Positions 34,960 through 47,353 of a DNA stretch of 64,000 nt are shown here, one piece after another. Each line of letters opens with the position of its first letter. Position 1 is the first letter of the stretch. The notes beneath the pieces were generated by a model. That model was not told where the DNA came from. It ran no database searches and saw only the letters and a program-made list of their open reading frames with translations. The DNA lies in NCBI RefSeq assembly GCF_022539505.1, contig NC_061510.1, forward strand, positions 224,586,043 to 224,650,042. The letters run 5' to 3'. The translations under genes and the position numbers were made by a program. This DNA comes from Lolium rigidum. Lineage: Eukaryota > Streptophyta > Magnoliopsida > Poales > Poaceae.

Positions 34960-36615
34960 ATGGGTCACTCCAAGATCGGTGATGAAGGCGACGACCGCCT
35001 GAGCAAGCTCGCTGACGGCGTGGTCGGCCACATCCTCTCCTTCCTCCCGGCCAAGGAGGCAGCGCGCGCAGCCGTGCTGTCCACCCGGTGGCGCGACGTC
35101 TTCGCCAGCGTCCACACGGTCTCCCTTGAGCAGACGAAACTCCCCGTCCGTGAAGGCGGCGAAGACCGATATCGCCGCCACAACCACAACATCATACCGG
35201 CCCCGCCATTCCCCAACGGCGTGAGCGCAGCGCTCCTCGCCCGCCACCGCCGCCGCGGCACTGCCGCCCCAATGCGCGCCCTCCGCGTGGCCTTCCGCAC
35301 CTACTTCAACGGGATGAACGATCACGACTCCATGGTTGACCAATGGATCTCGTATGCCATGCAGCAGGCTGGCCCGGAGCTCCACCTCGACTTGCGCCTC
35401 AATGGCGGCGACTACTCCCTCCGAAGCGTGGCCAATGGCGATCAGCGCGGCTTGAAACAAGACGAGCATGCCAGCACGGACGAAGACAGCGGCCAGAACG
35501 AGGCGCCGCGTCATACCCTCCCGAACACGGACGAAGACGTCGGCGTGTCCAGTGGACCATCTCAGCCCAAGGACGGACTGTACACCGTTCCACGAGCGGT
35601 CTTTTCCTGTGCCACGCTGCGCACTCTATGCATCGGGCCATGCGAGCTCAACCCGCCGGCCAGCGCCACCAACCTTCCGTCCCTCGAGACCCTGCTCCTG
35701 ATCCGGGTCGCCGACTCGGGGAGGAAGATACACCGCCTCATCTCAGGCTGCCCGCGTCTCGTCGACCTGACGCTCGAGGACTGTGACGCGGTGAGAGCGC
35801 TCTCCGTCCTCGACAAGCGCCTCCGCAGGCTGAGCCTACAGTGCTGCTCCCTGCTGACGAGCGTCGCCATCGACGCAGCGGAGCTGCGTTCCTTTGAGTA
35901 CAAGGGCGCCGTGCCCGCACACCATTCGTTCCTGAACATGCCCCAGGGCCCACGAAGAAGCCTCTCGTCGTGTAAGGTCGATCTCTGCGACAAGGAGCTC
36001 ACGTCGGAGGTGGATCTCACCCGCCTCGGAGAATTCCTCCACCACTTCGCATCGACGGAGCACCTGCACCTGACGTCCGCCCGCCTGGGCTCCAGCATCG
36101 GCAACGAAACCTTCGCCAAACGGTTCCCGGCGTTCTCGACGCTTGGCCACCTCGAACTCACCGGCTCCCTACCGCACGACGACGATACCCGCGCCACCGA
36201 CGTCGTCGCGGCGGTGGCAAGGATTCTCGAGCACGCCCCGAACCTGGAGGTGCTCACGCTGTTCTTCAAGGCGCCACCTCGCGAGAAGCTGGATGACACG
36301 AGGGACTACCGCTTCTACAAAGAGGAGGAGCTCATCGACGCACACCACCTCAGGTACGACCGCTGGGTCGTCTTCCCCGACGCGCCGCCAGCCACCCAGC
36401 TGGTTACTTGCCTGAGGGAGATCAACCTGGTGCACTACCAGGGTGGCAACGGGCAGCGGATGCTGGCCAAGTTCCTACTCGGCAACGTTGCGCGGCTAGA
36501 CGCGCTATACTGTGGGTTCGCCGAGGGGCCGCTTCGGATCCAGAACAAGCTCATGGATGAGATCAGAGGTTGGGCGATGGACAAAATAGAGCCAGAGGGG
36601 ATTATGTTCATGTGA
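34960..36615 (+). CDS. F-box/LRR-type protein, intact single-exon gene
   Basis: 551 residues without interruption. Residues about 13-50 form an F-box (DRLSKLADGVVGHILSFLPA then KEAARAAVLSTRWRDVFASV), which would bind SKP1 in an SCF ubiquitin ligase. Residues about 205-500 show leucine-rich repeats of the RNI type (LRTLCIG, LETLLLIRV, LVDLTLEDC, LRRLSLQCC, LGHLELTG, LEVLTLFFK). The C-terminal block with LREINLVHYQGGNGQRMLAK and KFLLGNVARLDALYC is typical of the expanded grass F-box/FBD-like families. The substrate is unknown. A low-complexity insert (about 160-200) separates F-box and repeats. The coding sequence is GC-rich, unlike the AT-rich flanks. It is the only intact host gene in the window; grass F-box families are large and birth-death prone, so it may be a recent or non-expressed copy. 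Confidence 0.9.
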   Translation: MGHSKIGDEGDDRLSKLADGVVGHILSFLPAKEAARAAVLSTRWRDVFASVHTVSLEQTKLPVREGGEDRYRRHNHNIIPAPPFPNGVSAALLARHRRRGTAAPMRALRVAFRTYFNGMNDHDSMVDQWISYAMQQAGPELHLDLRLNGGDYSLRSVANGDQRGLKQDEHASTDEDSGQNEAPRHTLPNTDEDVGVSSGPSQPKDGLYTVPRAVFSCATLRTLCIGPCELNPPASATNLPSLETLLLIRVADSGRKIHRLISGCPRLVDLTLEDCDAVRALSVLDKRLRRLSLQCCSLLTSVAIDAAELRSFEYKGAVPAHHSFLNMPQGPRRSLSSCKVDLCDKELTSEVDLTRLGEFLHHFASTEHLHLTSARLGSSIGNETFAKRFPAFSTLGHLELTGSLPHDDDTRATDVVAAVARILEHAPNLEVLTLFFKAPPREKLDDTRDYRFYKEEELIDAHHLRYDRWVVFPDAPPATQLVTCLREINLVHYQGGNGQRMLAKFLLGNVARLDALYCGFAEGPLRIQNKLMDEIRGWAMDKIEPEGIMFM

Positions 36616-37398
36616 CTTTATCATGTATCGAAGACAGGTGAGGACTGTTGGACACGGACAGGATGGTGGAGCAGTTTGGTGTTATGGTGACATCGACGAT
36701 AGACCTGGCACGGTCAAATGCGTTGATCTCGCTTGGAGATGGGTTCGAGATAGATGGCGGCTGCGAACTCTGCGACGTGTGTAATGGCACACCCTCAGGG
36801 TTTTGCTTTTGGATGATGTGTGTTGGTGTACTGTCAGGGAGTATGGCCTTGTTCATGGTCCCCCTTCATCGTAGGTATAGCGAGTTGTCACTAGGAAGGA
36901 GGTTTCAAGTTGATCTTTGTATTCCCCTTGTAAGGCAATGCGAATAATTTAATAAAGAAAAAAGTTGTATGCATCTTTTGGATGCAGAGGCTAGGCCTAT
37001 GCTCCTTGATCGGAAAAAAATCATGTATCCATCCCTACTAGGAGGTCTAGGAGCTATTGCTGAGCAAAATTGCCAACCTCGTGCACATCATTTCCTGTAT
37101 GCTTTAAGATTACGAGCTTCAGTAAGATCATTGTTCGTTCAGGAATTGCTGTTTAACATGGAAAATTGGAAATAGGAAACTCTTTGGGGCTTTGTTTACA
37201 TCGATGATGCACGAATACTCATGAAGTGTTCAGTTAGTTGGTTTCTGAATGTCGCCGACCTCAAGGCCGTGAAGATCCTCGTACAACGACATGCGGCATA
37301 AATGGCAACACCTCGGAGGTCTCGCACACGTACGGTGCTTGGCGATGACTCCTGGACCTCTAATCCAGCCGAGATAGCGGAAGTTGATCTCGTAAAAC
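36616..37398 (+). other. Downstream region of the F-box gene
   Basis: Probable 3' UTR to about 36960, with AATAAA at 36951-36956 as a possible poly(A) signal. No further gene is seen up to the microsatellite. Short frames here have no recognisable domain. Confidence 0.5.
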
Positions 37399-37477
37399 GA
37401 GAGAGAGAGAAGGAGGGAGGGAGGGAGGGGGAGGGAGAGAGAGAGAGGGAGAGGGAGAGAGAGAGAGAGAGAGAGAG
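37399..37477. repeat. GA/GGGA microsatellite
   Basis: 79 bp of GA repeats interrupted by GGGA units. Confidence 0.95.
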
Positions 37478-37849
37478 CACCCTGAAGAGGAGGCCTCATA
37501 AATTGTTTGTTCTCCGAACATCCAGTGGCCCTTTTGTCTTCCCTCTCACTTCAATTCGATCAATTTTGGTCATCGTCTCTTCGATTAATACTTAATTGAT
37601 TGATAAGCCTACATCGATTTAATTTTGTTTTATTCATATTCTTTGTAAAAAGAATTTAAAAAGCATCAATCAGGTTCCTAAAATCATAAGAGGAATGAAA
37701 ATGAAGAAGAATTAACTATGAGCATATTTCATTTCGAAGAACACAAAAAAAAATTGTTGTGCAGCCCAGAGTTAAATAGGTAAGATCCTATCTGTCCAAT
37801 TGCAATGTAAAATATTACCACATGTATATTATATATATTTAAAATTTTC

Positions 37850-40677
37850 TAGTGAAATAGGGCCCAAGTTTAAGTTTCGCACAGGGCCTCGGATTTTGCC
37901 GGCCCGGCCGCGGCGGCCAGCCCCTTTGGTGGCCCGCACGCCCCCAGCACTAACCCTAGCCGGCCTCCTTTGGCCCATGGGAGGTTGTCTGACCCCTTTA
38001 ATGGGCTCCGCTCCAGGAGGGGCCCATTAAGGTGGGCTGCCTTGTTTTAATAAGAAGTAAATATATGTTTAATTCATTTAATTAATATATAATACATATT
38101 ATTCATTCCTCGGTGATCCGAGATACCTCTCGAACCACTCGAAACATCCTTCGAATTCTCTCGGAACCCTTTCGGTTCTCTCTTCTCTATTCTCCGGTGT
38201 TTCCAACAAATCCAAAAGCATCTTTAAGCATCACCGAACCCTTAAGTGTGTTACCCTACGGTTCGGGAATACTACATACATGATCAAGACACCTCTCCGA
38301 TCAATGGTCATTAGCTTGACGCGTAGAGTCTTATTCCCTTTGTTACTTTGATACAATACTTATCCGAGACCTGATCATCGGCATCATTATACCTAGTTCA
38401 TTCTCATTACCGACAAGCCTATTCAACTCGTTCATGTGACATTCCATCCTCATGACCTAGTCATACGCTGCAACTTTATGGATGTAATCTCACCGAGTGG
38501 ACTTAGAGTATCTCTCCATCACGCGGATGAACAAATCCTGATCTTGATACATACGCATCAGCCTACCCCTTCGGAAACCTAAAAACACCTTTATGATCAT
38601 TGTGTAACGGTGTGGCAATTGATGCAATCAAAGCAACCTCTAGTGATAACAATTTGATATGATATCATGGTCTAAGGATTAGGTTACCACGTTTTCATAA
38701 TTATCGCAATGGTGAACTTTGTGATTTGATTGTGTTGCAATACTTATATTGGATATGTTCATCATATCATTCATCTAATGATATGATCCCATTGATATTT
38801 GACAAGAATGCCCATGATCAAGAAATCTCGATCATCGGATGACCAATGGGCTAGTTCGCATAAATGCTTACTAGGGACGTTGGTTTGTTTACATACTACA
38901 CGTCTATCAATGTTTCTGATTCACACAGTTATAGCATCGCACAAAACATATTATGAACTATTGAAATACAATAATAAACAATATTTATTATTTGCCTCTA
39001 CGGCACTATATCCAACAGCCTCCCACTTGCACTAGAGTACAAAAAATCTATTTGCATTTGTTATTAATCACAACACCATATAACAGGTGTGCTATAGATC
39101 ATGCTTGCTCATAGAAAAGTTTGTTGTAATAGCCTGGATCATTTAGATCCTTACTTCTTTGCAAATCGTTAATACCATTAATTCCACGATACTCTATCAT
39201 CAAAATGATAATTTTCGTAAGTTATACATTTGGCATTTAGAGTGAGACTTTTCATCCTATGCACACAATGGCGTTTTTTCAGTAAATTTAACTTTCACTT
39301 GATCATGTATACTAGAAAACACACTCAGCTGGAAGTCGAACTTCCTCAGTCAAATTACCAATGCAAGTTTAATAAAGAGTGCATCCGATGTAACTTCTAT
39401 GTCTAACCACTCTTATTTTAACTTGAAGTTTTTATTAGTGCGAGATTTCCAATCTTCTAGATTAGTGTCACAACTTGTACTAGCGTAACGTCTTGCTGTC
39501 AAGTTTACTATCCTTTACAGATCAGAAGTATATTCCCAGTTCTCAGTTCTCACTAGACGTACACTGGAGAATAAACATAACTCTGGTTCAACAATTTACT
39601 TAGAAATCACTCCGGAACCTGTTCTTTTGGCTAAGAATTTGGGTCATATTATGTTGTTTCCATGGCACGGTTAAAAGATATAACTTTATGACTAAGGCAT
39701 GGGAGATGTAGCACATTCCTTTTCTTTTATTCAACCATTTTCGTAGCACCGAGATTAACTCAGTGCTTCACTTGATTGTACAAGTAATTATACAAGTAAG
39801 AACTTATTCTTAGCTTGTTCTATTCTGAACTTCTTCAGAATCTAATCCAATAAACAATTTAAGTTAACGTTTATTAAATGTATTGATCTATCTTGATAAA
39901 CCTATTTAAGTTTTAATGTTTAACTTCATTCATAGAATATTTACTAGCTTAAATAATCATTAGTACCACCTGCAGAATTCACAATATGTCATATACATAT
40001 GAGAATGTTGTTAAGCTCCCACTCAAATATATCAATTACATATAATATCAGGAAAAACACATTTAGCTCCCACTCAAAATATGTCAGTCACATATGAGAC
40101 TCGGAAACTCACTCAGCTCCCAATCAAATGTGCCATCTTCATATAAGACCGGTTGTTTTCATTTACAATTAATATCATTTCATACAAAAAAAAATTGTAA
40201 CACTGACCATATCACATCACATGCCCTGCAAAAAAAAGTTAGACGTTTCTAATTTGTCTTTGCATATTTTACATGGTTTGGAGCTTTCGAAGATATAACC
40301 GTTCATACCTACGAACATGAAACCACAACAATAATAAACAAGTTATCAAGCAACTTCTTTATGAATTAGATCTTAACTATAGTAGGAGAGACTAATACTT
40401 TTAAGGTCAATTATGCAAAACAAGTTGCATGTCAAGCGTGGAACAAGTCTCATGTACGCGGACATGTAAAGTTGATGGGATTTGTAGCATAGAAAACAAA
40501 AAATTTCCTACCGCGAGAACGCAATCCAAGCCAAGATGCAATCTAGAAGACGGTAGCAACGAGGGGATGAACGAGACTAACCCTTGAAGATTTCCAAAGC
40601 CTACAAGAGGAGGCTCTCGTTGCTGCGGTAGACGATCACTTGCCGCTTTCAAAAGCGCGTAGAAGATCTTGACGGTG
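37850..40677 (-). mobile_element. Copia-type LTR element, 3' LTR and part of the interior
   Basis: On the minus strand an LTR begins TGTTGGATATAGTGCC at 39017 and runs to roughly 37850 (this edge is uncertain). Immediately outside it, AGTGCAAGTGGGAGGC (39018-39033) is the polypurine tract, so 39018-40677 is interior. The interior is non-coding and decayed; the word GCTCCCACTCAA recurs at about 40014, 40066 and 40117. The LTR is related to the fragment at 55357-55890. The element is cut at 40677 by LARD2. TGTTGGATA-type starts are typical of abundant Triticeae Copia families. Confidence 0.65.
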
Positions 40678-41702
40678 TGTGGTGACCCGGCATACCACTG
40701 CATGGTGTAGTATGCAAGTCTGATATAACACCAATGAAACACCGTTCCACTAGTATTATATCGCTCAGAGTGGTACAACAGAAACATATGCGGGTCCAAG
40801 GCATGTCTATAGAATTACAACATCGACTCTGTTACATAAGATCATCACAGCCTCCTACTTTAGAATGAGGTAAAACTGCTAATATACTCCAGAAGAACGA
40901 CTCGTAGTCTAGTCTTATCATGAACTCTATTTGTAGAGTATTACACTAACTACAGAGGCTAAGAATAGACTCTAGCTAAATAGGAGCTAGGTTTAGGAAC
41001 CTAGTTCCCTTCTATGACTAAACTAGGTTTTCTCCTTGTTGGATGTGGAATCTGACTCCTCTGACGGGGTCTCGTCTCGTGAAGTAGTTGTTGACTCCTC
41101 GGCCTTCGAGTTGCACTTGTAGATCCTCCTTCGATGCCTCCATATCTAAGCGGGGATTTAAGAGTGGGATGAGTACGAGCGTACTCAACAAGTTCATTAT
41201 AGGAAAGAGGTGTTTAATGCACTAGCTACGGCATTAGACCGGAAAGTCTAATACCAATGCGAGGTTTTCATAATCATTTCTTCAAGAGGTTGTTTTTATT
41301 CGGAAGAACTATGTCCGTCGGCCTTCACCGATTTACTAGAACTTCATGGAGCTCCTTTCCGGCCGCGTTCGCGAGTTCCATATCCGGAACGGGGAGTGAC
41401 AGGTCACGGTTCTTTACACTCTGCAGAGGTGTGTTGCTTTACCCATAAGAGATCTTAACCTTGGTGCCAACCAAGCTGCAGGCTTGTCCACACTTCCTTT
41501 GGTGTGAGGCCCGGTATAAGGTCTAGCCAATCATGTTCCTCCGCTACCTCGAACACCCACCCTTTGTTGCATACCCCGACCCTGGGTCCTCGCCGGTCCC
41601 ATTATTCCCGTAATTTCAGGGTGGACCCCGACCACGACAACAGTTTGGGACTCGTTAACCAAACTCCTTCGCCGGTAGCTGCAACCCATCATAGACCACA
41701 TT

Positions 41703-41848
41703 ACCGTGGGGAATTAGAAGGGGATCCCCACCCTCAAGTTGTTCCGCAAGCGGCAACCGCTACGGTAAGCAACGGCTATACCGTGGGGAATTAGAAGGGG
41801 CTCCCCACCCTCAAGTTGCTCCGCAAGACACAAGCTGCTACGGTAAGC
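41703..41848. repeat. Two-copy tandem duplication in the LARD2 LTR
   Basis: A unit of about 75 bp starting CCGTGGGGAATTAGAAGGGG and ending in GCTACGGTAAGC occurs twice in tandem with small differences. Confidence 0.75.
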
Positions 41849-44800
41849 GCATCCGTTGATGAACGAGAGGTGGAAACACTTTTGACTACTCCGTCCCACT
41901 CCGGATCTTATGGTTAACACGGGTATTACGGCACAAGAATCACTGGCGACATTTGTTGTTTAATCCTAGATGGATATAAGCCCTTGCAATGGAACCTCCA
42001 CCATATCAACACAATCCATGGTTCCATTGCCCACCACATAGTCATATTCATAGTTATGAAAGTAGTGGTTTTGGTTTTTATGCAATAGTGATAACCATAG
42101 TACTTTGCAAGTAATTTGATAGAAATACTCAAATGACATGAGCAAGTGATGAACTTGCCTTTCTTAACTGCAAGATTATGCAGGCAAGGTCTTCGATGCG
42201 TAATAACTTCAAATTCTAAAATAGCATCATCGTCCGGTAAGGACGATGTTTAAAAGATTGGCAAGGATGCAATAATGCATAAGAATGAGATGCAATCGCT
42301 CTAAGCGTGACCTAACCCCGATGATTTAGGATCAGTGAGTTGTAATGATTGGTTTAGAGTGTGTTGCACTTTTAAAGTGATTCACATACAAGGTTCTTAT
42401 TCAGGTGTTATTTACTTGGTATTATAAACAGGTAGATAATAAAGCATAATAATCAATTGAGCACACAAAGAATGACATTTGGCATAATGTTAACAAGTAA
42501 AGAACAGTGGTCAGTTTTAGTACTATATGGCATGGTTAATGATTAATTATCTTATACTTCAAAAGAATAACTTTTGAAGAACATGTTCTTTAATAAAGAA
42601 CAAGTATGATAATTAGGGTTGTGGAGTTCTATGGTTTACTATGGTTTCATTAGTTTCTGGAGTAAGTTTTAGATGAATCACAACATAGTTGGATTCGTCA
42701 ATAGCTAGAACTTGTAAGGTTGAGCTAAGCCTAAGCATCTTAAGCAATTAGTTACACATGGTGCTATAAGGTGGGTTATACCTTGTTGGTGATAGATGGT
42801 TATTGGCTATAGATCCTATTAGGTAGGATTGATGATGATTCCTTATTTTCTTCAAAAGAATAACTTTTGAAGAACATACTTCTTAAGTAATAAGAAGTCT
42901 TTCAATTAGAGTTGAGGTTGTCTAGGTTTGCTATTTAAGTCCCTAAGTAAAGAATGGTTGTTTCCTAAATAGGATGTTTTATGATTCTCTTAACCTTAAT
43001 AGGGTTTAGTGTGTAAGGAATAGGATGCACAATATTGGCATGTTTGCCATTAGGGATCATCGCAATAGTGTGATGCTAAGAATGGATAAATAAGGTTGAT
43101 ATCTCTAAGGATAGGAACTAGGGTTTAGACTTGGTTGATCCTACTTGATCAACTTGGTTTGACGGTATGCATACATAGAATACTAATTTGCTAGTGATAG
43201 GGTTCTACCTTTTATCTGGAAATAGATATGTCTTTAGTTGCTAATCATGGCTCTATGATAATAGAGCAACATGATCACATGTTCTAACCTAGGGTTTAGG
43301 TTTTAGAAACAATTCAGGGTTCATATGAAGTAATGGAGCTAAGGTCTAAATGGCATTAGGGTTTTAGGATCACACATGAAATGATGAGGTTCTAGTTTTC
43401 TTTCTTATGGAACTAGGGTTTTCTGAATACCCTAAAGTTCTTGAGTTAATAGCTTTATGATAAGGTTGAAGTTATTAATCACTTTCAAATAAACAAAAGT
43501 TTGGGTTTGGCATTTTACTATTTTTGAAGAATTAATAATCAGGGTAAATAATTAATTGGATTTAAATCCTCCTAATAAGGATTTATCAAGTTATTAGTAA
43601 AGTAAAATTAATTTTAATGTTTTCCTTGTTTACTTACTGGTTTTTATTTATTTTAGGAAGTTTGCTTAATTTCTGAATTTTAATTGCATTTAGAATTAAA
43701 GGAAAAGGCTTAATTAACAAGTATTAAATAATTGAATTTTTATTTAAAATAAAAATTTCATATTATATTTTTATTGGATAGATTTTATTTTTAGGAACAT
43801 TTTGATATCTCATTTGTATTTTTCTGAGTTAAAATGAATTTTATAAATTCTTGCAAAGATTCAGCAAATTTCTGTAATTTAAGTTAAATAACGAAACGTT
43901 TTATACCGTGGCTGGCCCTAGCGCCAGACACTGACCAGTGGGGCCAGTGCCACGCAGGCTGCCACGCAAGCGGTGACTGGTCAAGTTTGACCAGGGTGTT
44001 TGACTCCACCGGCGGTTAAACGCCGGCGAGTCAGCGCACGGCGGCGCCGCCGATTTACGGCACCCCAGCATGCGCGACTAGTACTATTCGGACCCCCTCG
44101 ATTCACTGGTTACGGTGGTGGTCTTACTTTTCACAGAGGGTCACCGGAACATCGCCGGAGATCACCACCTGCGGCGGCGGGCTCCGGCCATCGATCGAAT
44201 ATGGGCTACAGGGGTCTATAGGACGCGAAATTAAGCTCTAAATGATCGCACGCTCACCTTGAGGCTGACAGAAGGCTCGACGAAGAGGATTACTGACGGA
44301 GAAGACCACACAGCCGCCGTTTCCGACGAACTGCTGTGGGGGAAAAACTTCAAATTGGATCGATTCGTAGCTCCCCTGGATGCGTGCTTCTGCACGGAGG
44401 CTCTACGCGTCGAGGCGCATCTCCTGGACCACTTGCCGAAGTCAGGGGCGGCTCCTATCGTCGGCTTCTTCTCCGACTCCGGCGGCCAGTACATGAGAAT
44501 GGTGTGAGTTGGAGAGGGATTGAGAGAGAATGGTTGGGCGGAGGTGAACAAGGATGGCACGGCGGTCATTCTGGTGTTGTTATACGCCTCGAGGTGGTCT
44601 GGAACAACGACGAGTCGTCGGCGACGAGTGGCCAGGATACGTTGGAGATGCGGTTAGGATTTTCGGTGCCCGAATCTAGATGGTCCGACTGGCTGCGGAC
44701 TTCACGGCCATGCGCTAGGGTTCTGGGACGAGGCTTGCATCCGGCTGAGGCTTATCGGCGACGGGGACGTGGCCAGCAAAGTCGACCACGGCGTCCCGTG

Positions 44801-46180
44801 GCATCCATGCGAGGAAGACGAAGACCACGTCTTCTCGCACGATTTTTAAAGCGAGGTGAAACGGTATGTGGTTTGGGTTGGGTTGGCCTGGTGGGCTTCT
44901 GCTGGACTGGTGATGTTGGGCCTGTGGTTGGGCTGTGCTGGTGGGCTGCTCGACCAGGTAATGTTTCTTTCCCTCTTTTGCTTTTATCTGTTTTTTTTTC
45001 TGTTTTGAAATTCTGTTTTAAATTCAAATTTGAATTCCTTTCTATTTTGCAGGTCTTGCTTATTTGAATCATACAAAGCTTAGTACAAGGTACTACAAAC
45101 TCTTGAGTGGTGTATTTGCAAATTTAATATGGTTCCTAGAACATTGGTTGATTAATTACTATTGGGCTTTGAATTAAGTATCCACATGACATGAATTTGA
45201 ATATCATCTTGGAAGGACTCAAAGTAGTTTCCAAATGATATTGTTCTTATTTGATGATATGTAGGGTTTTATTGGGTATTACTTTGTAAGAAACAAGTCA
45301 CCAAGTAATGCTTGTTTGTGGAGTTCTATTAAGTAAGTGACTAAATGGCATGATTTCATGTGCTAAAATATCTCTAAGGACTTGATCTCACATTAGAGAA
45401 TGTTTGTCACTTACACATGAATTTATGTGAACACTTATTTATTAGGGTCTTGTGATGTTTGATGATAACCTAATTTCAAGGTTAGCATTAGTACTATATT
45501 TTAAATATAACCTAAAATCCTAGATTAGGCATTACTCTCCTCAAGGTTGGGCTTTATTTACAGAGATAAGTGGTTGGTCACCACACATGGATTTAATTGT
45601 GAGTTCAAGCACTAGATGTTTCTTAGGTTTAATTAGTGAAGCACAAAATTTAGGTAATGAGCAATTTCTAGGGTTCTAATGATATTCACCTAATGGTACT
45701 TGCTTTTAATCTCAATTATGGTCTGGTTTTATAATTGTAATCACCCAAGTGATTCACAACTAGGTTTGAGATATAATTCTAGGTTGTAGATATGGAATGA
45801 TACCATTTTACATGTGCTAGGGTTTATGATCCCTACACAATTTATAATGATCAAGATTTGGCTTCCTAAGTTATTGCTAGAAGTATTTGGATATGGTTAT
45901 ACCAATTACCCCTCTCACTTCACAAGGTCTTAGATTATAATCTATGGTTCTACTCAAGGAATGATGATGTAATTGACTAAATATGTGGTTTTCCTAAGTA
46001 TTCTACCTTGCTCTCTTCTGTAGCTTGTTCTTCAGGAATTCTGATAAACCTGCATCTTGTGGCATGCCTCCACCTCCTAGCTGCTTCATCTTGATCCTAA
46101 CTATTTTATGGGGTGGCTCAATGTGTTGGTTTTTCTTGCATCATGGTGCAAGATGATGAAATGGACGAAGTGTGATGCTC

Positions 46181-46190
46181 CTTTTATAGG
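46181..46190 (-). promoter_or_regulatory. TATA box of the LARD2 LTR
   Basis: Minus-strand CCTATAAAAG, the same 10-mer as in the LARD1 LTRs and in the orientation of the element. Its distance from the LTR start (about 1.15 kb) is plausible for a U3. Confidence 0.5.
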
Positions 46191-47340
46191 CTTGGGCATG
46201 CTCTAGTAACATGACACATGGGTGGATGACTCTTGCTTTAAATTGATGAATAAGGTGCTTGGTTGTCATGCTCTCATCCATAGCAATCCTTTAAGCATGA
46301 GGTGGCATAGCTTAGGATTCAAGCTATGTAGATATTTTCATCCTATGTGGCATTGAGATTATCCTCTCATGTGATTTATTTTTGGATAGCCAAGTGGCTT
46401 TTGTTACTAAATATCTTTTGAATGATTTTATGCTTGTGGTTGAGTCACTATATCATATGTGATTGTATTTATATTATTATTGGGATCAAAATGTCAAAGA
46501 TAAGGATTATACCCCAATTTTGAATGGTGATGTTTGATTTCACCAAGGCATGATCATATGAGTTTCAAAATACTCATAGTTTATTTTATTCAAATAGTTT
46601 GAACTATAATTCGTAATGTAAACGAATTTAGTTTTGTGATATTCCACATATTTAATAAGTTATGATTGAAATCAGAAGGTGTGGCTTTTATGCACTTAGG
46701 TCCTTGTGTTTTGCTATATTTGGTATTTAGTTTTAAAGTGAATTCAATTGTACCTCAAGGTAGTTGCTTAACTTTTAAATGTTAATACTTTAGAGTGTGC
46801 TTCTTATCTCTTTAATGGTTATATACCTCTCCCATCTCTATGGTTTAATGATAAGCTTTTGTTGGTGTTAAGTTCAAGAGTTAGTTCAAGAAATACCATG
46901 AGGTTCATGGTAGGACTATTTATTTGTTAAGGACATGGAAAAGATAAGTCAAGAGTAATTCTCTCCATTTCTTATTGTTAGTTGATTTCCAATTGAATAG
47001 ATGTTCTTATGTTATGGCAAGGAATATCATGTTGTGATCTTTAATAAGATCAGGTAGTTGATCATTGAGTAAAGTGTTGTTGTGTTGATTATTAGTTCCA
47101 TTTGATCTAACCCCTTAGATCAAATTATCTCTACCCAGATCAAGGTTTTAGCAAAGTCACATTGAGGTTTATAGCGCTTGACTTGATGAGCTACTTCCAT
47201 TACACCAAGGTCAAGTGAAACTTCGATTCTCGTGATTGTTTTACTTTAAAGCGCGAAAATTCCCCAGATTTTCTATGCATGAATGCAATGCACACATCGG
47301 TTTCCTCTATTTTTGTAACCCCAATACCTGGGATATTACA

Positions 47341-47353
47341 GTCTCTACCCCTT
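47341..47353 (-). other. LARD2 polypurine tract, with one internal copy
   Basis: The minus strand reads AAGGGGTAGAGAC next to the LTR start. The core TAAGGGGTAGA occurs again at 48244-48254 within the interior. Confidence 0.6.

Larger units (their letters stand above)
40678..47340 (-). repeat. LARD2 3' LTR
   Basis: 6,663 bp, TG...CA. Like LARD1 it has AT-rich arms around a GC-rich block (43900-44950), here with GCCGGCGAGTC-type words and long chance frames on both strands. I found no second copy to compare. The left edge interrupts the Copia interior. Confidence 0.7.

Noticed and set aside
34939..36299. Antisense frames of 191 and 245 codons over the F-box gene
   Set aside because: They are shadows of a GC-rich coding sequence; the plus-strand frame has the F-box and LRR domains.
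44336..45067. 243-codon plus-strand frame in the LARD2 LTR
   Set aside because: It runs against the element's orientation, lies in the GC-rich LTR block, and shows no domain.
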